From assembly GCA_035387885.1 (NCBI GenBank), contig DAOOOW010000020.1:1-18882 (forward strand): a DNA stretch of 18,882 nucleotides. The letters are read 5' to 3'. The DNA is from DAOOOW01 sp035387885. Lineage in GTDB: Bacteria > Patescibacteriota > Patescibacteriia > UBA2196. The position numbers were made by a program, and so were the translations under genes. This document shows, in pieces, positions 1-5,693 of this stretch. Below the pieces are notes generated by a model, which searched no databases, had not been told where the DNA came from, and saw only the letters and a program-made list of their open reading frames with translations. Every line of letters starts with the position of its first letter. Within the stretch, counting starts at the first letter, position 1.

Positions 1-63
1 ACCAGATTTACTATGTTCTTTTTGGTTATGTTGCGGTTCGGAACAGAATGTAGGAAATTTAAT

Positions 64-92
64 TTGACAAAATTTTAAAACTATGCTATTAT
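64..92 (+). promoter_or_regulatory. Sigma-70-type promoter of the structured RNA
   Basis: A perfect -35 box TTGACA (64-69) is followed after 17 bases by TATTAT (87-92), so transcription should start near 99. No convincing open reading frame follows. The next downstream landmark is a rho-independent terminator at 350-374, so the promoter appears to serve a stand-alone RNA of about 275 nt. The preceding 60 bases hold nothing I can identify; they could be the tail of a gene outside the window. Confidence 0.72.
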
Positions 93-98
93 GTTAGT

Positions 99-374
99 TA
101 ACATAATAAGTTTTTAAATTTAAGATAAAAATAAATATTAGGAGAAAATTTAAGGGAGGTTTTTTTATTTATTTTGAAAGCTACCAATTATATTACTTTT
201 TCCTAATAATTAATCTGCAAATTTCCCTTTGTCCAGTTGCCAAAGTGAAGGTCTACCTCCTAGCCAGATCGAGTAGCTCAAGTCAAGGTTATACAGATTT
301 TTCTGCTCTAATCTTGCGCTGGCAAGGGGTAATTTGCAGATTAAAAAAACCCGCCAAATCTGGCGGATTTTTTT
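99..374 (+). ncRNA. Unclassified structured non-coding RNA
   Basis: Transcript inferred between a consensus promoter and a strong terminator, without a plausible protein gene. It folds into two parts. A 5' stem pairs 136-143 with 201-208 and 145-148 with 197-200. A second helix is nearly continuous: 210-223 pairs with 331-344, and 224-229 with 324-329 (one U-G pair, one bulged U at 330). Inside it, GCCAG 263-267 can pair with CTGGC 319-323, and GAGTAG 271-276 with CTGCTC 303-308. GGGAGGT at 154-160 can pair with ACCTCCT at 255-261, joining the two parts as a pseudoknot. I find no hallmark of SRP RNA (GGAA tetraloop region), tmRNA, RNase P RNA or tRNA. The long helix with internal loops recalls 6S RNA in outline only. 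A 10-codon TTG-initiated reading frame behind the GGGAGGT (174-206) is possible, so a leader-peptide RNA cannot be excluded. Confidence 0.6.
350..374. terminator. Bidirectional rho-independent terminator
   Basis: Stem CCGCCA (351-356), loop AATC, then TGGCGG (361-366). A T-run follows on the plus strand and an A-run (343-349) precedes it, so it can end transcription from both sides. It closes the structured RNA on the plus strand and the zinc-ribbon gene (stop codon at 385-387) on the minus strand. Confidence 0.85.
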
Positions 375-384
375 ATTTGCTTGA

Positions 385-519
385 TTATTCAGCATCCATA
401 GCATCGCCATCCATAGGTTTTTCACCTTCTGGTGTAGCATTATCTAATGGAGCTTCATAACCACATTCTGGACATGTGTTGTCTACTAATTCGACATTAC
501 ATGTTGGGCAAGTAGCCAT
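385..519 (-). CDS. 44-residue zinc-ribbon protein
   Basis: A 44-residue protein starting MATCPTC. It has two CxxC knuckles (Cys4/Cys7 and Cys16/Cys19) only nine residues apart, as in minimal zinc ribbons, followed by an acidic tail rich in Asp, Glu and Met. The Cys-Pro-x-Cys form of both knuckles supports metal binding. Such tiny ribbons are found as free proteins and as modules of larger ones, and no function can be assigned. It is the last gene before the bidirectional terminator and lies 58 bp after the duplicated-domain gene on the same strand, so it probably shares the tRNA-headed transcript. No SD is visible. The hairpin AACGCT/AGCGTT at 563-578 upstream could attenuate readthrough. The ORF is short, but spacing, the intact motif and the terminator make it credible. 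Confidence 0.72.
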   Translation of the reverse strand: MATCPTCNVELVDNTCPECGYEAPLDNATPEGEKPMDGDAMDAE

Positions 520-576
520 AATAATTTGATCCCGTATAACACAGGAAATTAATTGTCATTTAAACGCTTGTGAGCG

Positions 577-1272
577 TTATTGCAATAATAGCACATTTTT
601 AAGTTTTTTGTCAAATAAAATTTTCTTCTTACGGCATTGATATTCAATTGCACTGCTAGAATTATGCGCCTCGTCATAGCCAAGTTTTTTATCGCGCATT
701 AAATGTCTTTCGTGTAATTCATGCAAAATTACAAAAGGATACTCTGCCCTTGATAAATCATTATCAATCCAGACTTCATTCTCTGGCATAAATCGATAAA
801 CATAATGATGCCCGCCTTGAACAAAATCTATAAAATATAAATCCCGCACCAACTCGCCATCAACCAACCAAACTTGCACCTTTTGATTGCTATATTTCTT
901 TAATATTTTTTGATGGATTTTTTTTATAATTTCTGGATCATTTTTACGCAAAGAAAGCTTTTTTATTTTTTCACTTTTATATCTTTCTGCTCTCTCCAAT
1001 CTGTCTGCTTTAGCAATAGCAACTTGAAAATTCGCGCCTTTTTCTTTCATTAATCTCCATTCCAACAGCAAATGCTCAATAAAATATTTTTCTTCTCCGG
1101 GGTCTTTTTCTTTATCTAACCAAAATTCATAAGTTGGAATAAAAGGAAAACGATAATGTTGACCAAAATTAGTAAATTCCCGATTTAGATGATTGCGTAC
1201 ATATAGTCCGTCAACTTGCCAAACAGTAATTTTACCAATAGTTTTTAATTTTTTAAGATAAGGTTTTCTCAT
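577..1272 (-). CDS. Uncharacterised protein with two tandem copies of one domain
   Basis: A 231-residue soluble protein made of two related halves. Copy 1 covers about residues 15-98 and copy 2 about 132-215. Shared landmarks are VWxVDGxxVR (17-26 and 134-143), GxHYxFxFIP/GHHYVYRFMP followed by an aromatic WxD (to 53 and 170), and a helical segment ending in LM. In copy 2 the helix reads HELHERH (184-190), with a further His in EAH (201-203) and a Glu after it, which resembles a zincin-type metal site. In copy 1 the same place reads HLLLEWR, so the putative active site is degenerate. I do not recognise a named family, and hydrolase activity is only a guess. The frame stays open back through the tRNA gene. 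The ATG at 1270-1272 is preferred because it is the first start outside the tRNA. No SD is present, and the ATG lies 13 nt after the tRNA 3' end. Confidence 0.72.
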   Translation of the reverse strand: MRKPYLKKLKTIGKITVWQVDGLYVRNHLNREFTNFGQHYRFPFIPTYEFWLDKEKDPGEEKYFIEHLLLEWRLMKEKGANFQVAIAKADRLERAERYKSEKIKKLSLRKNDPEIIKKIHQKILKKYSNQKVQVWLVDGELVRDLYFIDFVQGGHHYVYRFMPENEVWIDNDLSRAEYPFVILHELHERHLMRDKKLGYDEAHNSSSAIEYQCRKKKILFDKKLKNVLLLQ

Positions 1273-1285
1273 GAAATATTTTTTA

Positions 1286-1359
1286 TCGGGGATATCGGAT
1301 TTGAACCGACGACCTCGTCGTCCCGAACGACGCGCGCTAGCCAACTGCGCTAATCCCCG
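1286..1359 (-). tRNA. tRNA-Pro (anticodon CGG)
   Basis: A 74-nt cloverleaf read on the minus strand. The acceptor stem CGGGGAT/ATCCCCG has seven perfect pairs and includes the C1-G72 pair typical of bacterial tRNA-Pro, with discriminator A73. The D stem is GCGC/GCGC. The anticodon stem CGTCG/CGACG encloses the loop TTCGGGA, giving anticodon CGG with G at position 37. The T arm is GTCGG-TTCAAAT-CCGAT. No CCA is encoded, so it must be added after transcription. The gene reads CCG codons and heads a probable transcript with the duplicated-domain gene just downstream. Confidence 0.95.
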
Positions 1360-1363
1360 AAAC

Positions 1364-1392
1364 TTGACAAAAATTGAAAAATAAATTATTTT
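1364..1392 (+). promoter_or_regulatory. Promoter of the 59-residue membrane protein gene
   Basis: TTGACA (1364-1369), 17-bp spacer, TATTTT (1387-1392). The start site should be near 1399, followed by a 37-nt leader that contains a good SD, GGGAGG (1425-1430), five bases before the ATG. The promoter begins only five bases beyond the 5' end of the divergent tRNA gene. Confidence 0.6.
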
Positions 1393-1435
1393 TTCTTTAA
1401 AACAAACAAGTGGAATTTAATTTTGGGAGGTTAAT

Positions 1436-1615
1436 ATGTACAAAGGAAAGCTTTTTTTATCTATCATGATTGGTATTTTTATTGCCAGTCCGACCATTTC
1501 GGTTCAAGCTTGCAAAAATGGCGATTGTTTTAAATGTTATCTTGTGCCATTTATATTTGCAACGATTACCGCTTTGGTAATTTATCTTGGACTGGATAAA
1601 AATTTTCGTAATTAG
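1436..1615 (+). CDS. 59-residue cysteine-containing secreted or membrane protein
   Basis: The ATG follows GGGAGG with ideal spacing. The protein starts with a Lys-containing head and a hydrophobic stretch (about 6-22) ending in SVQAC, which looks like a signal peptide or first TM segment. A short Cys cluster follows (Cys26, Cys31, Cys34) and then a second hydrophobic segment (35-52). This predicts a small membrane protein with a cysteine hairpin exposed outside, or a lipid-anchored peptide if Cys26 is a lipobox residue (the box is poor). It is a single-gene unit with its own promoter and terminator. I recognise no family. Its SD contrasts with the SD-less housekeeping genes around it. Confidence 0.65.
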   Translation: MYKGKLFLSIMIGIFIASPTISVQACKNGDCFKCYLVPFIFATITALVIYLGLDKNFRN

Positions 1616-1674
1616 TTGTTGTCCTGTTTATTTAAAAAAACAAAATAAGCCAGAAAATAGCTATTAATAGTGCA

Positions 1675-1697
1675 GCCACACCTTGTGTGGCTTTTTT
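1675..1697 (+). terminator. Rho-independent terminator after the 59-residue gene
   Basis: Stem GCCACAC (1675-1681), loop CTT, GTGTGGC (1685-1691), then six T. It is oriented for the plus strand only, 60 bp after the small membrane protein gene. Confidence 0.88.
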
Positions 1698-1752
1698 ATT
1701 TATTTAATCAAATCAATCAAATAATTAATTCGTTAATTCGTTAACTTTTTAA

Positions 1753-2448
1753 CTAGTTAACCTTTCTTATAATACATATCGGTGTTTGTTCTAAACCCTG
1801 CCCAATAGGATTGTCTAAAAAAGCTAAACGTAAATCAGCTTTGCTTAAAGAAAAATTAGCACTCATACCCAAAACTGCCACATCAATATTATTAGCATCA
1901 ATAATAGCAAAAGCAAAGCCAAATTTTTTAGTTAATTCATTACAAACTAAATTAGGATTTTCTGGACCAAGTACTGCGTACTGATCATAGGGTGGAATAG
2001 TACCTGGCGCAAAACCATCAATCTCAGCCACTTCGTGACCGCAAATTTTATAAAACAAACCGCGAATACCAAAAGGTTTGGTTAAAGCGCTTAAAAATGC
2101 GGCGAGTAAAATTCTTGGATAACCAATCATATTAATGGCCACTTGCATTTTTTTAGCATTTCTAAATCCTGGATCATTGGGCCATTTTTTGACAAATTTA
2201 ACCAAAACTTTAGCCAAACAACTGGCTTTAATTTCACTCTCATGAATTAATCTGCCCTGAGTAATGGCCACCATTCTTTCAGACATCACTAAGGCATCGC
2301 CAGTTTGCATTACAGGCAGGGCATATTTTTCCACCACTTCGGCCAATTGATCATCTTTGCCAACAATATGTGTTTTAAGAGGCAATCTTAAAAAAGTTTT
2401 ATCAGCAACTTTTATTTCTGGATTATATGACATAAAAAAATTAACCAT
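1753..2448 (-). CDS. CofE-like F420-0:gamma-glutamyl ligase family protein
   Basis: A protein of up to 231 residues resembling the CofE (F420 ligase) family. Family-like segments are LPLKTHIV near the start, the GDALVMSERMVAITQGR stretch, a GYPRILLAAFLSALTK segment, EIDG, the FAIIDANN strand and the C-terminal DNPIGQGLEQTPICIIR block. Characterised CofE adds glutamate to coenzyme F420 in a GTP- and metal-dependent reaction. No other F420 genes are seen here and such bacteria usually lack the cofactor, so the substrate here is probably another acid and remains unknown. The start is ambiguous. The first ATG overlaps the end of the upstream membrane gene by 8 bp, which suggests coupled translation; a second ATG at 2431-2433 (MSYNPEIKV) matches the usual family start better. 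No SD precedes either. Confidence 0.82.
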   Translation of the reverse strand: MVNFFMSYNPEIKVADKTFLRLPLKTHIVGKDDQLAEVVEKYALPVMQTGDALVMSERMVAITQGRLIHESEIKASCLAKVLVKFVKKWPNDPGFRNAKKMQVAINMIGYPRILLAAFLSALTKPFGIRGLFYKICGHEVAEIDGFAPGTIPPYDQYAVLGPENPNLVCNELTKKFGFAFAIIDANNIDVAVLGMSANFSLSKADLRLAFLDNPIGQGLEQTPICIIRKVN

Positions 2449-2788
2449 TAATTATAGTTAACAAAATTCCAATCATCATTAAAAAAATTTGCGCTATTAT
2501 GGTCATCATGGCGATTAAGCGAGCTAAAAATTTTTCTTTTAAAAACATCATTTTGGCTAATAAAAAATTAAAAATTAAAATAGCCAAGCCAATTAAAGGC
2601 AAATAAAAAACTTGCCACCAAGAACCAATTAAATTAATACCCACATAAATATTATATCTAAGCACTATCGGCTCCACCTGAATAGGAATTTTGCGATATA
2701 ATATTACCCATAAAAACAAATTTAAAAAAAAACTGCTAATCAAACCCCATCTAATAAATTTATCTTTAAAATATAGAGAGTTAAACAT
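2441..2788 (-). CDS. Small three-helix membrane protein
   Basis: A 115-residue protein with three predicted membrane helices: about 14-32, 55-79 and 88-112. The loop between helices 1 and 2 holds an EPIVLRYNIYVGIN segment. A similar (H/R)YNIxxGI pattern recurs, as far as I recall, in small membrane proteins of candidate-phyla bacteria, but no function is known. It overlaps the cofE-like gene by 8 bp (ATGGTTAA junction), so the two are translationally linked. It lies 60 bp after iscS on the same strand. Confidence 0.7.
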   Translation of the reverse strand: MFNSLYFKDKFIRWGLISSFFLNLFLWVILYRKIPIQVEPIVLRYNIYVGINLIGSWWQVFYLPLIGLAILIFNFLLAKMMFLKEKFLARLIAMMTIIAQIFLMMIGILLTIING

Positions 2789-2848
2789 AAAAACATTTTA
2801 ACATTTAAAAAAAATTTTATTTTTCCATAATACATTATACTTATCCCA

Positions 2849-4078
2849 TTATACATTTTTCGGGGCCATGGCGCGAAATTTTTCTACCAGCGGTTTTAAA
2901 GTTTGCACAAAGATATCAATCTCTTCTTGAGTATTTTCTTCGCCCAAAGTTATTCTCAAACTACCATGCGCTGCCTCGTGTGACAAGCCAATGGCCATTA
3001 ATACGTGCGATGGCTCAAGAGAACCAGAAGAACATGCCGAACCAGTGGAAATCGCAATTCCAGCCATATCCAAACCTAAAAGCAATGCCTCGCCTTCCAC
3101 GCCTTGCACAGAAACATTTAAATTAACAGGCGTTCTTTCTTCCCAAGAACCATTGAGAGTAACATCAGAAATATTTTTTTGCAATTCTTGCCACAGATAA
3201 TCTCGCAAAAATTTAACTTTATTTAAATCTCTAGCTTGAATTAATTCCACTGCTTTTCCCATCCCAACTATTAAGGGGGTGTTTAGAGTGCCAGCGCGCT
3301 TGCCAAATTCATGACGACCGCCGTGTTGCATACTTTGCAAACGAGTTCCCCTTTTTATATACAAAACACCCACGCCTTTAGGTCCATAAATTTTATGACC
3401 CGAAAGTGCCAACAAATCAACTCCAAAATTATTAACTTTCATTTCACAATAAAGCGCTGCTTGCACTGCATCAGTATGAAAATATATTTGACACAGAGTG
3501 TCATCCCGAGCGACTCCTGCCACAGCAGGAGGAGTCGAAGGATCTAATTTCATTCTTTCTGCGTTTATTTTTTTCACCAATTCGCCAATTTCTTTAATTG
3601 GCTGAATCGTGCCAATTTCATTATTAACATACATTACAGAAATTAAAACCGTATTATCTTTGATTTCTTTTTCAATATCACTAACTTTTATAACTCCGTC
3701 ACTGCCCGGTTTTATATAACTCGCCTCCACGCCCTGTTTTTCCAAATACTTGCAAGTTTCCAAAACCGCTGGATGTTCAAATTCTGTTGTTATAATATGT
3801 ATTTTTTTTTCTAAATAATTACTGGCAAAAACCACACCCATAATGGCTAAATTATCCGCTTCAGTGGCGCCCGAAGTAAAAATTATTTCTTCTGGATTAC
3901 AATTAAAAAAATCAGCTATTTTTTGTCTGGATTCATCAACTGCCTTTAGAGCTTCCCCGCCAAAAGAATGAACTGAAGAAGCATTACCAAATTTTTCATT
4001 AAAATATGGCAACATCACTTCTAAAACTCTTTTATCAACTGGCGTAGTTGCCGCATGATCGAAATATATTTTGGACAT
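2849..4078 (-). CDS. iscS: Cysteine desulfurase IscS/NifS
   Basis: A PLP-dependent enzyme that removes sulfur from cysteine for Fe-S cluster assembly and tRNA thiolation. The 409-residue chain begins MSKIYFDHAATTPVD, the classic family start. Key residues are His102 (EHP), Asn153 (NNEIG), Asp203 (HTDAVQA), the PLP lysine Lys229 (SGHKIYGPKG) and the persulfide cysteine Cys349 (STGSACSSGS). The ATG at 4076-4078 is chosen; an upstream TTG would add ten residues with no family support. Anomaly: Asn153 to Asp203 is 50 residues, against 25 in E. coli IscS. Residues 179-196 of this stretch are encoded by a palindromic repeat that also occurs at 4926-4966. The catalytic residues remain intact, so the enzyme is probably active. 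Neighbours iscU and nfu support the role. Confidence 0.95.
   Translation of the reverse strand: MSKIYFDHAATTPVDKRVLEVMLPYFNEKFGNASSVHSFGGEALKAVDESRQKIADFFNCNPEEIIFTSGATEADNLAIMGVVFASNYLEKKIHIITTEFEHPAVLETCKYLEKQGVEASYIKPGSDGVIKVSDIEKEIKDNTVLISVMYVNNEIGTIQPIKEIGELVKKINAERMKLDPSTPPAVAGVARDDTLCQIYFHTDAVQAALYCEMKVNNFGVDLLALSGHKIYGPKGVGVLYIKRGTRLQSMQHGGRHEFGKRAGTLNTPLIVGMGKAVELIQARDLNKVKFLRDYLWQELQKNISDVTLNGSWEERTPVNLNVSVQGVEGEALLLGLDMAGIAISTGSACSSGSLEPSHVLMAIGLSHEAAHGSLRITLGEENTQEEIDIFVQTLKPLVEKFRAMAPKNV
3503..3545. repeat. Palindromic repeat element inside iscS
   Basis: Begins ATCCCGAGCGACT and ends AGTCGAAGGATCT, with a central hairpin CGACTCCTGC/GCAGGAGGAGTCG (3-nt bulge). The same ends recur in the intergenic copy at 4926-4966. 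Inside iscS it adds whole codons and keeps the frame open. Confidence 0.75.
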
Positions 4079-4208
4079 AAAAAAATAATTTTTAATTCTT
4101 AATTTCAAAAAAAATTTGCTTAATATGCATTTATCAATGTTCTATTTTATTTTAAAATTTAAAATTTTGATTTTATTAGCCATCAGACATTAGTAATTAG
4201 ACATTTTT

Positions 4209-4439
4209 TCACACTTCCACCACTTCTTTGACTTCAGGTATTTTTTCTTTAACAGATCGACCAATGCCTTCTTGAAGGGTCATTTGAGACATTGGGCAAC
4301 CAACACAATGGCCAGTTAAACGCAATTTTAAAATGCCAGTGGCTTCATCAAATTCAACCATTTCCACATCACCACCGTCCATTTGCAGATGGGGACGAAT
4401 TAAATCTAATTCTTGTTGTATTTTTTGTTGAATATTCAT
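4209..4439 (-). CDS. Nfu-type Fe-S scaffold (NifU C-terminal domain)
   Basis: A 76-residue single-domain protein of the NifU-like C-terminal family. The domain spans almost the whole chain: LDLIRPHLQMDGGDVE near the start, then GHCVGCPMSQMTL with the cluster-binding Cys45 and Cys48, and a terminal IPEVKEV. Such proteins carry a [4Fe-4S] cluster between two subunits and pass it to client enzymes. It sits between iscS and a two-TM gene on the same strand as iscU, consistent with one assembly operon. The ATG is the natural family start; no SD is visible. Confidence 0.92.
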   Translation of the reverse strand: MNIQQKIQQELDLIRPHLQMDGGDVEMVEFDEATGILKLRLTGHCVGCPMSQMTLQEGIGRSVKEKIPEVKEVVEV

Positions 4440-4462
4440 ATTTATTTATTTTTAATTATAAA

Positions 4463-4900
4463 TTAAACTTCTTTTTCTTTATTATCTTTTTTTATAACAC
4501 TCCAATGAAACAGCCACAATGGCAAACCGACCAAAATTAAAGAAACAGCTGTGGCGGCTTGGCGCTGTCTTGTTCTAACTACCCAAACATTAGTATCAAT
4601 ATTTTTTTGTTCATTTTCCCATTTTTGATATTCCAATAACCAGCTATCTACCTGCTGTTTTTGAATTTGAGTTAATTCACATTTATCTGCACACACTTTT
4701 ACTTCTTGGGCCACTTTTACATCACTACTTAAATATAAAGGCATTGGCTGGTTTTTATAAACATCTTGCTTGTCTGCTTGGGTAAAAATCCAAGTTTTTA
4801 AACCAAGATTAATAATCATGGATAAGCCAATGACGAGCATAGCTAAGCCAACTAAAGCAAAAAGATATAAATAAATTGTGCGAATGATTGGGTTTTTCAT
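4463..4900 (-). CDS. Two-TM membrane protein of unknown function
   Basis: A 145-residue protein with an N-terminal helix (about 9-31), a central soluble part and a C-terminal helix (about 112-131) followed by a Lys/Glu-rich tail. The start IRTIYLYLFALVGL and the end ILVGLPLWLFHW are patterns I associate with small membrane proteins of candidate-phyla bacteria (possibly DUF5671-like, uncertain). The loop contains two cysteines in CADKC (69-73). It lies 23 bp upstream of nfu, within the Fe-S gene cluster, but nothing in the sequence ties it to cluster assembly. Confidence 0.68.
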   Translation of the reverse strand: MKNPIIRTIYLYLFALVGLAMLVIGLSMIINLGLKTWIFTQADKQDVYKNQPMPLYLSSDVKVAQEVKVCADKCELTQIQKQQVDSWLLEYQKWENEQKNIDTNVWVVRTRQRQAATAVSLILVGLPLWLFHWSVIKKDNKEKEV

Positions 4901-4925
4901 AAATTTAATTTTAGTTTTTAATTTT

Positions 4926-4966
4926 ATCCCGAGCGACTTTTTTTGTCGTTATGAATCGAGGGATCT
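4926..4966. repeat. Second copy of the ATCCCGAGCGACT palindromic repeat
   Basis: Shares the first 13 bases exactly with the copy inside iscS and ends GAGGGATCT. The centre is degenerate, with a small CGAC/GTCG hairpin around a T-run. It is intergenic, between iscU and the two-TM gene. Confidence 0.65.
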
Positions 4967-4984
4967 CTGTTTTTATCGCGACTT

Positions 4985-5014
4985 TACGCGAATAACTACG
5001 CGAATTTACGCGAA
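4985..5014. repeat. TACGCGAA tandem repeats
   Basis: Three copies of TACGCGAA at 4985, 4997 and 5007, with a partial TCGCGA just before. A related unit (TTTACGCGGAA) is repeated upstream of rplU at 17520-17559. Confidence 0.6.
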
Positions 5015-5031
5015 CAAAACATCTTTTTATT

Positions 5032-5418
5032 CTAATTTCTTAATTTCTTCACCGCCTCTTCCAACGCTTCTGTGGCCAAAATTGAACAATGCATTTTAAC
5101 TACTGGCAAACCGCCCAAAGCATCGGCAATATCTTGTTTAGATACTTTCAACGCTTCACCAACTGTTTTGCCTTTAATTAAATCTGTCATCATGGAAGTG
5201 GAGGCAATAGCTGCGCCACAACCGAGTGTTTCAAATTTAACATCCTCGATAATGCGTCCCTCCAAAGGTTTGCTTTTGTCCTCGGCACGAAATTTTAAAT
5301 ATAATTTCATAATATCACCGCACACCAGATTACCAACTTGGCCCATAGCGTCAGCATCGGGTATTGAACCTTGATTGTGCGGATTTTGAAAATGTTGTAA
5401 AACTATTGGGCTATACAT
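5032..5418 (-). CDS. iscU: Fe-S cluster scaffold IscU/NifU-N
   Basis: A 128-residue scaffold on which IscS-derived sulfur and iron are built into [2Fe-2S] clusters. The chain opens YSPIVLQHFQNPHNQG, the typical family start. Cluster ligands are visible: Cys33 and Asp35 in NLVCGD, Cys67 in LGCGAAIAS, and His110-Cys111 in KMHCSIL. The Cys33-Cys67 gap is about eight residues longer than in E. coli IscU because of a loop around residues 44-55. It is the first gene of the minus-strand Fe-S cluster and has a strong promoter at 5476-5504. IscS and Nfu follow downstream; no HscA/HscB or ferredoxin genes are seen in the window, which fits a minimal assembly set. Confidence 0.95.
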   Translation of the reverse strand: MYSPIVLQHFQNPHNQGSIPDADAMGQVGNLVCGDIMKLYLKFRAEDKSKPLEGRIIEDVKFETLGCGAAIASTSMMTDLIKGKTVGEALKVSKQDIADALGGLPVVKMHCSILATEALEEAVKKLRN

Positions 5419-5475
5419 ATGATTATAATTTTAAATTTTTAATTTTGAATTTAAAAACCTCTACACCTTAATGTT

Positions 5476-5504
5476 ATTATACATAATAACCATCAATCTG
5501 ACAA
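5476..5504 (-). promoter_or_regulatory. Promoter of the iscU cluster
   Basis: On the minus strand, TTGTCA (5504-5499), 17-bp spacer, TATAAT (5481-5476). The transcript should start near 5469, about 50 nt before the iscU ATG. Its -35 box is separated by one base from the -35 box of the divergent rpmA promoter. Confidence 0.78.
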
Positions 5505-5505
5505 T

Positions 5506-5534
5506 TTGACACAAATTTATTATTCTGCTACAAT
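5506..5534 (+). promoter_or_regulatory. Promoter of rpmA
   Basis: TTGACA (5506-5511), 17-bp spacer, TACAAT (5529-5534). Start expected near 5541, giving an unusually long leader of about 150 nt before the rpmA ATG. Confidence 0.78.
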
Positions 5535-5540
5535 AAAAAT

Positions 5541-5693
5541 ACTTAATAAATTTAATTTAATATTATTCCTAGTTATTAGTTATTCTTACGCCGATAGGAA
5601 ATCCTACCGGCAAGTAAGCGTGGCTAACAATAATAACCGAGATCTCTCTACTTGTTCTTATAGAATCGGTCGGAATAAACTAAATAAAATTAT
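5541..5693 (+). promoter_or_regulatory. Structured leader of rpmA
   Basis: Two hairpins lie in the leader. The first (5585-5618) stacks CTTAC/GTAAG, GCCG/CGGC and TAGG/CCTA around an AAAT loop, with small internal bulges. The second pairs ACCGA 5636-5640 with TCGGT 5666-5670 and extends with TCT/AGA. No terminator and no SD are visible before the ATG. A regulatory function, such as ribosomal-protein autoregulation, is inference. Confidence 0.45.

Noticed and set aside
263..323. tRNA-like appearance (GCCAG/CTGGC ends and a GTAGCTCAAGT...GGTTA D-arm-like stretch)
   Set aside because: No T arm, no anticodon arm with a seven-base loop, and the acceptor-like stem has only five pairs; treated as part of the structured RNA.
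210..460. Two reading frames of 70-76 codons over the structured RNA and the terminator
   Set aside because: They run through the terminator hairpin and the real zinc-ribbon gene, have no SD and have no protein-like pattern.
1273..1344. N-terminal extension of the duplicated-domain protein
   Set aside because: These codons are the tRNA-Pro gene; the Arg/Ser-rich extension is an artefact of reading a tRNA.
4079..4108. TTG-started ten-residue extension of IscS
   Set aside because: The family start is MSKIYFDHAATT; the extension has no SD and no family support.
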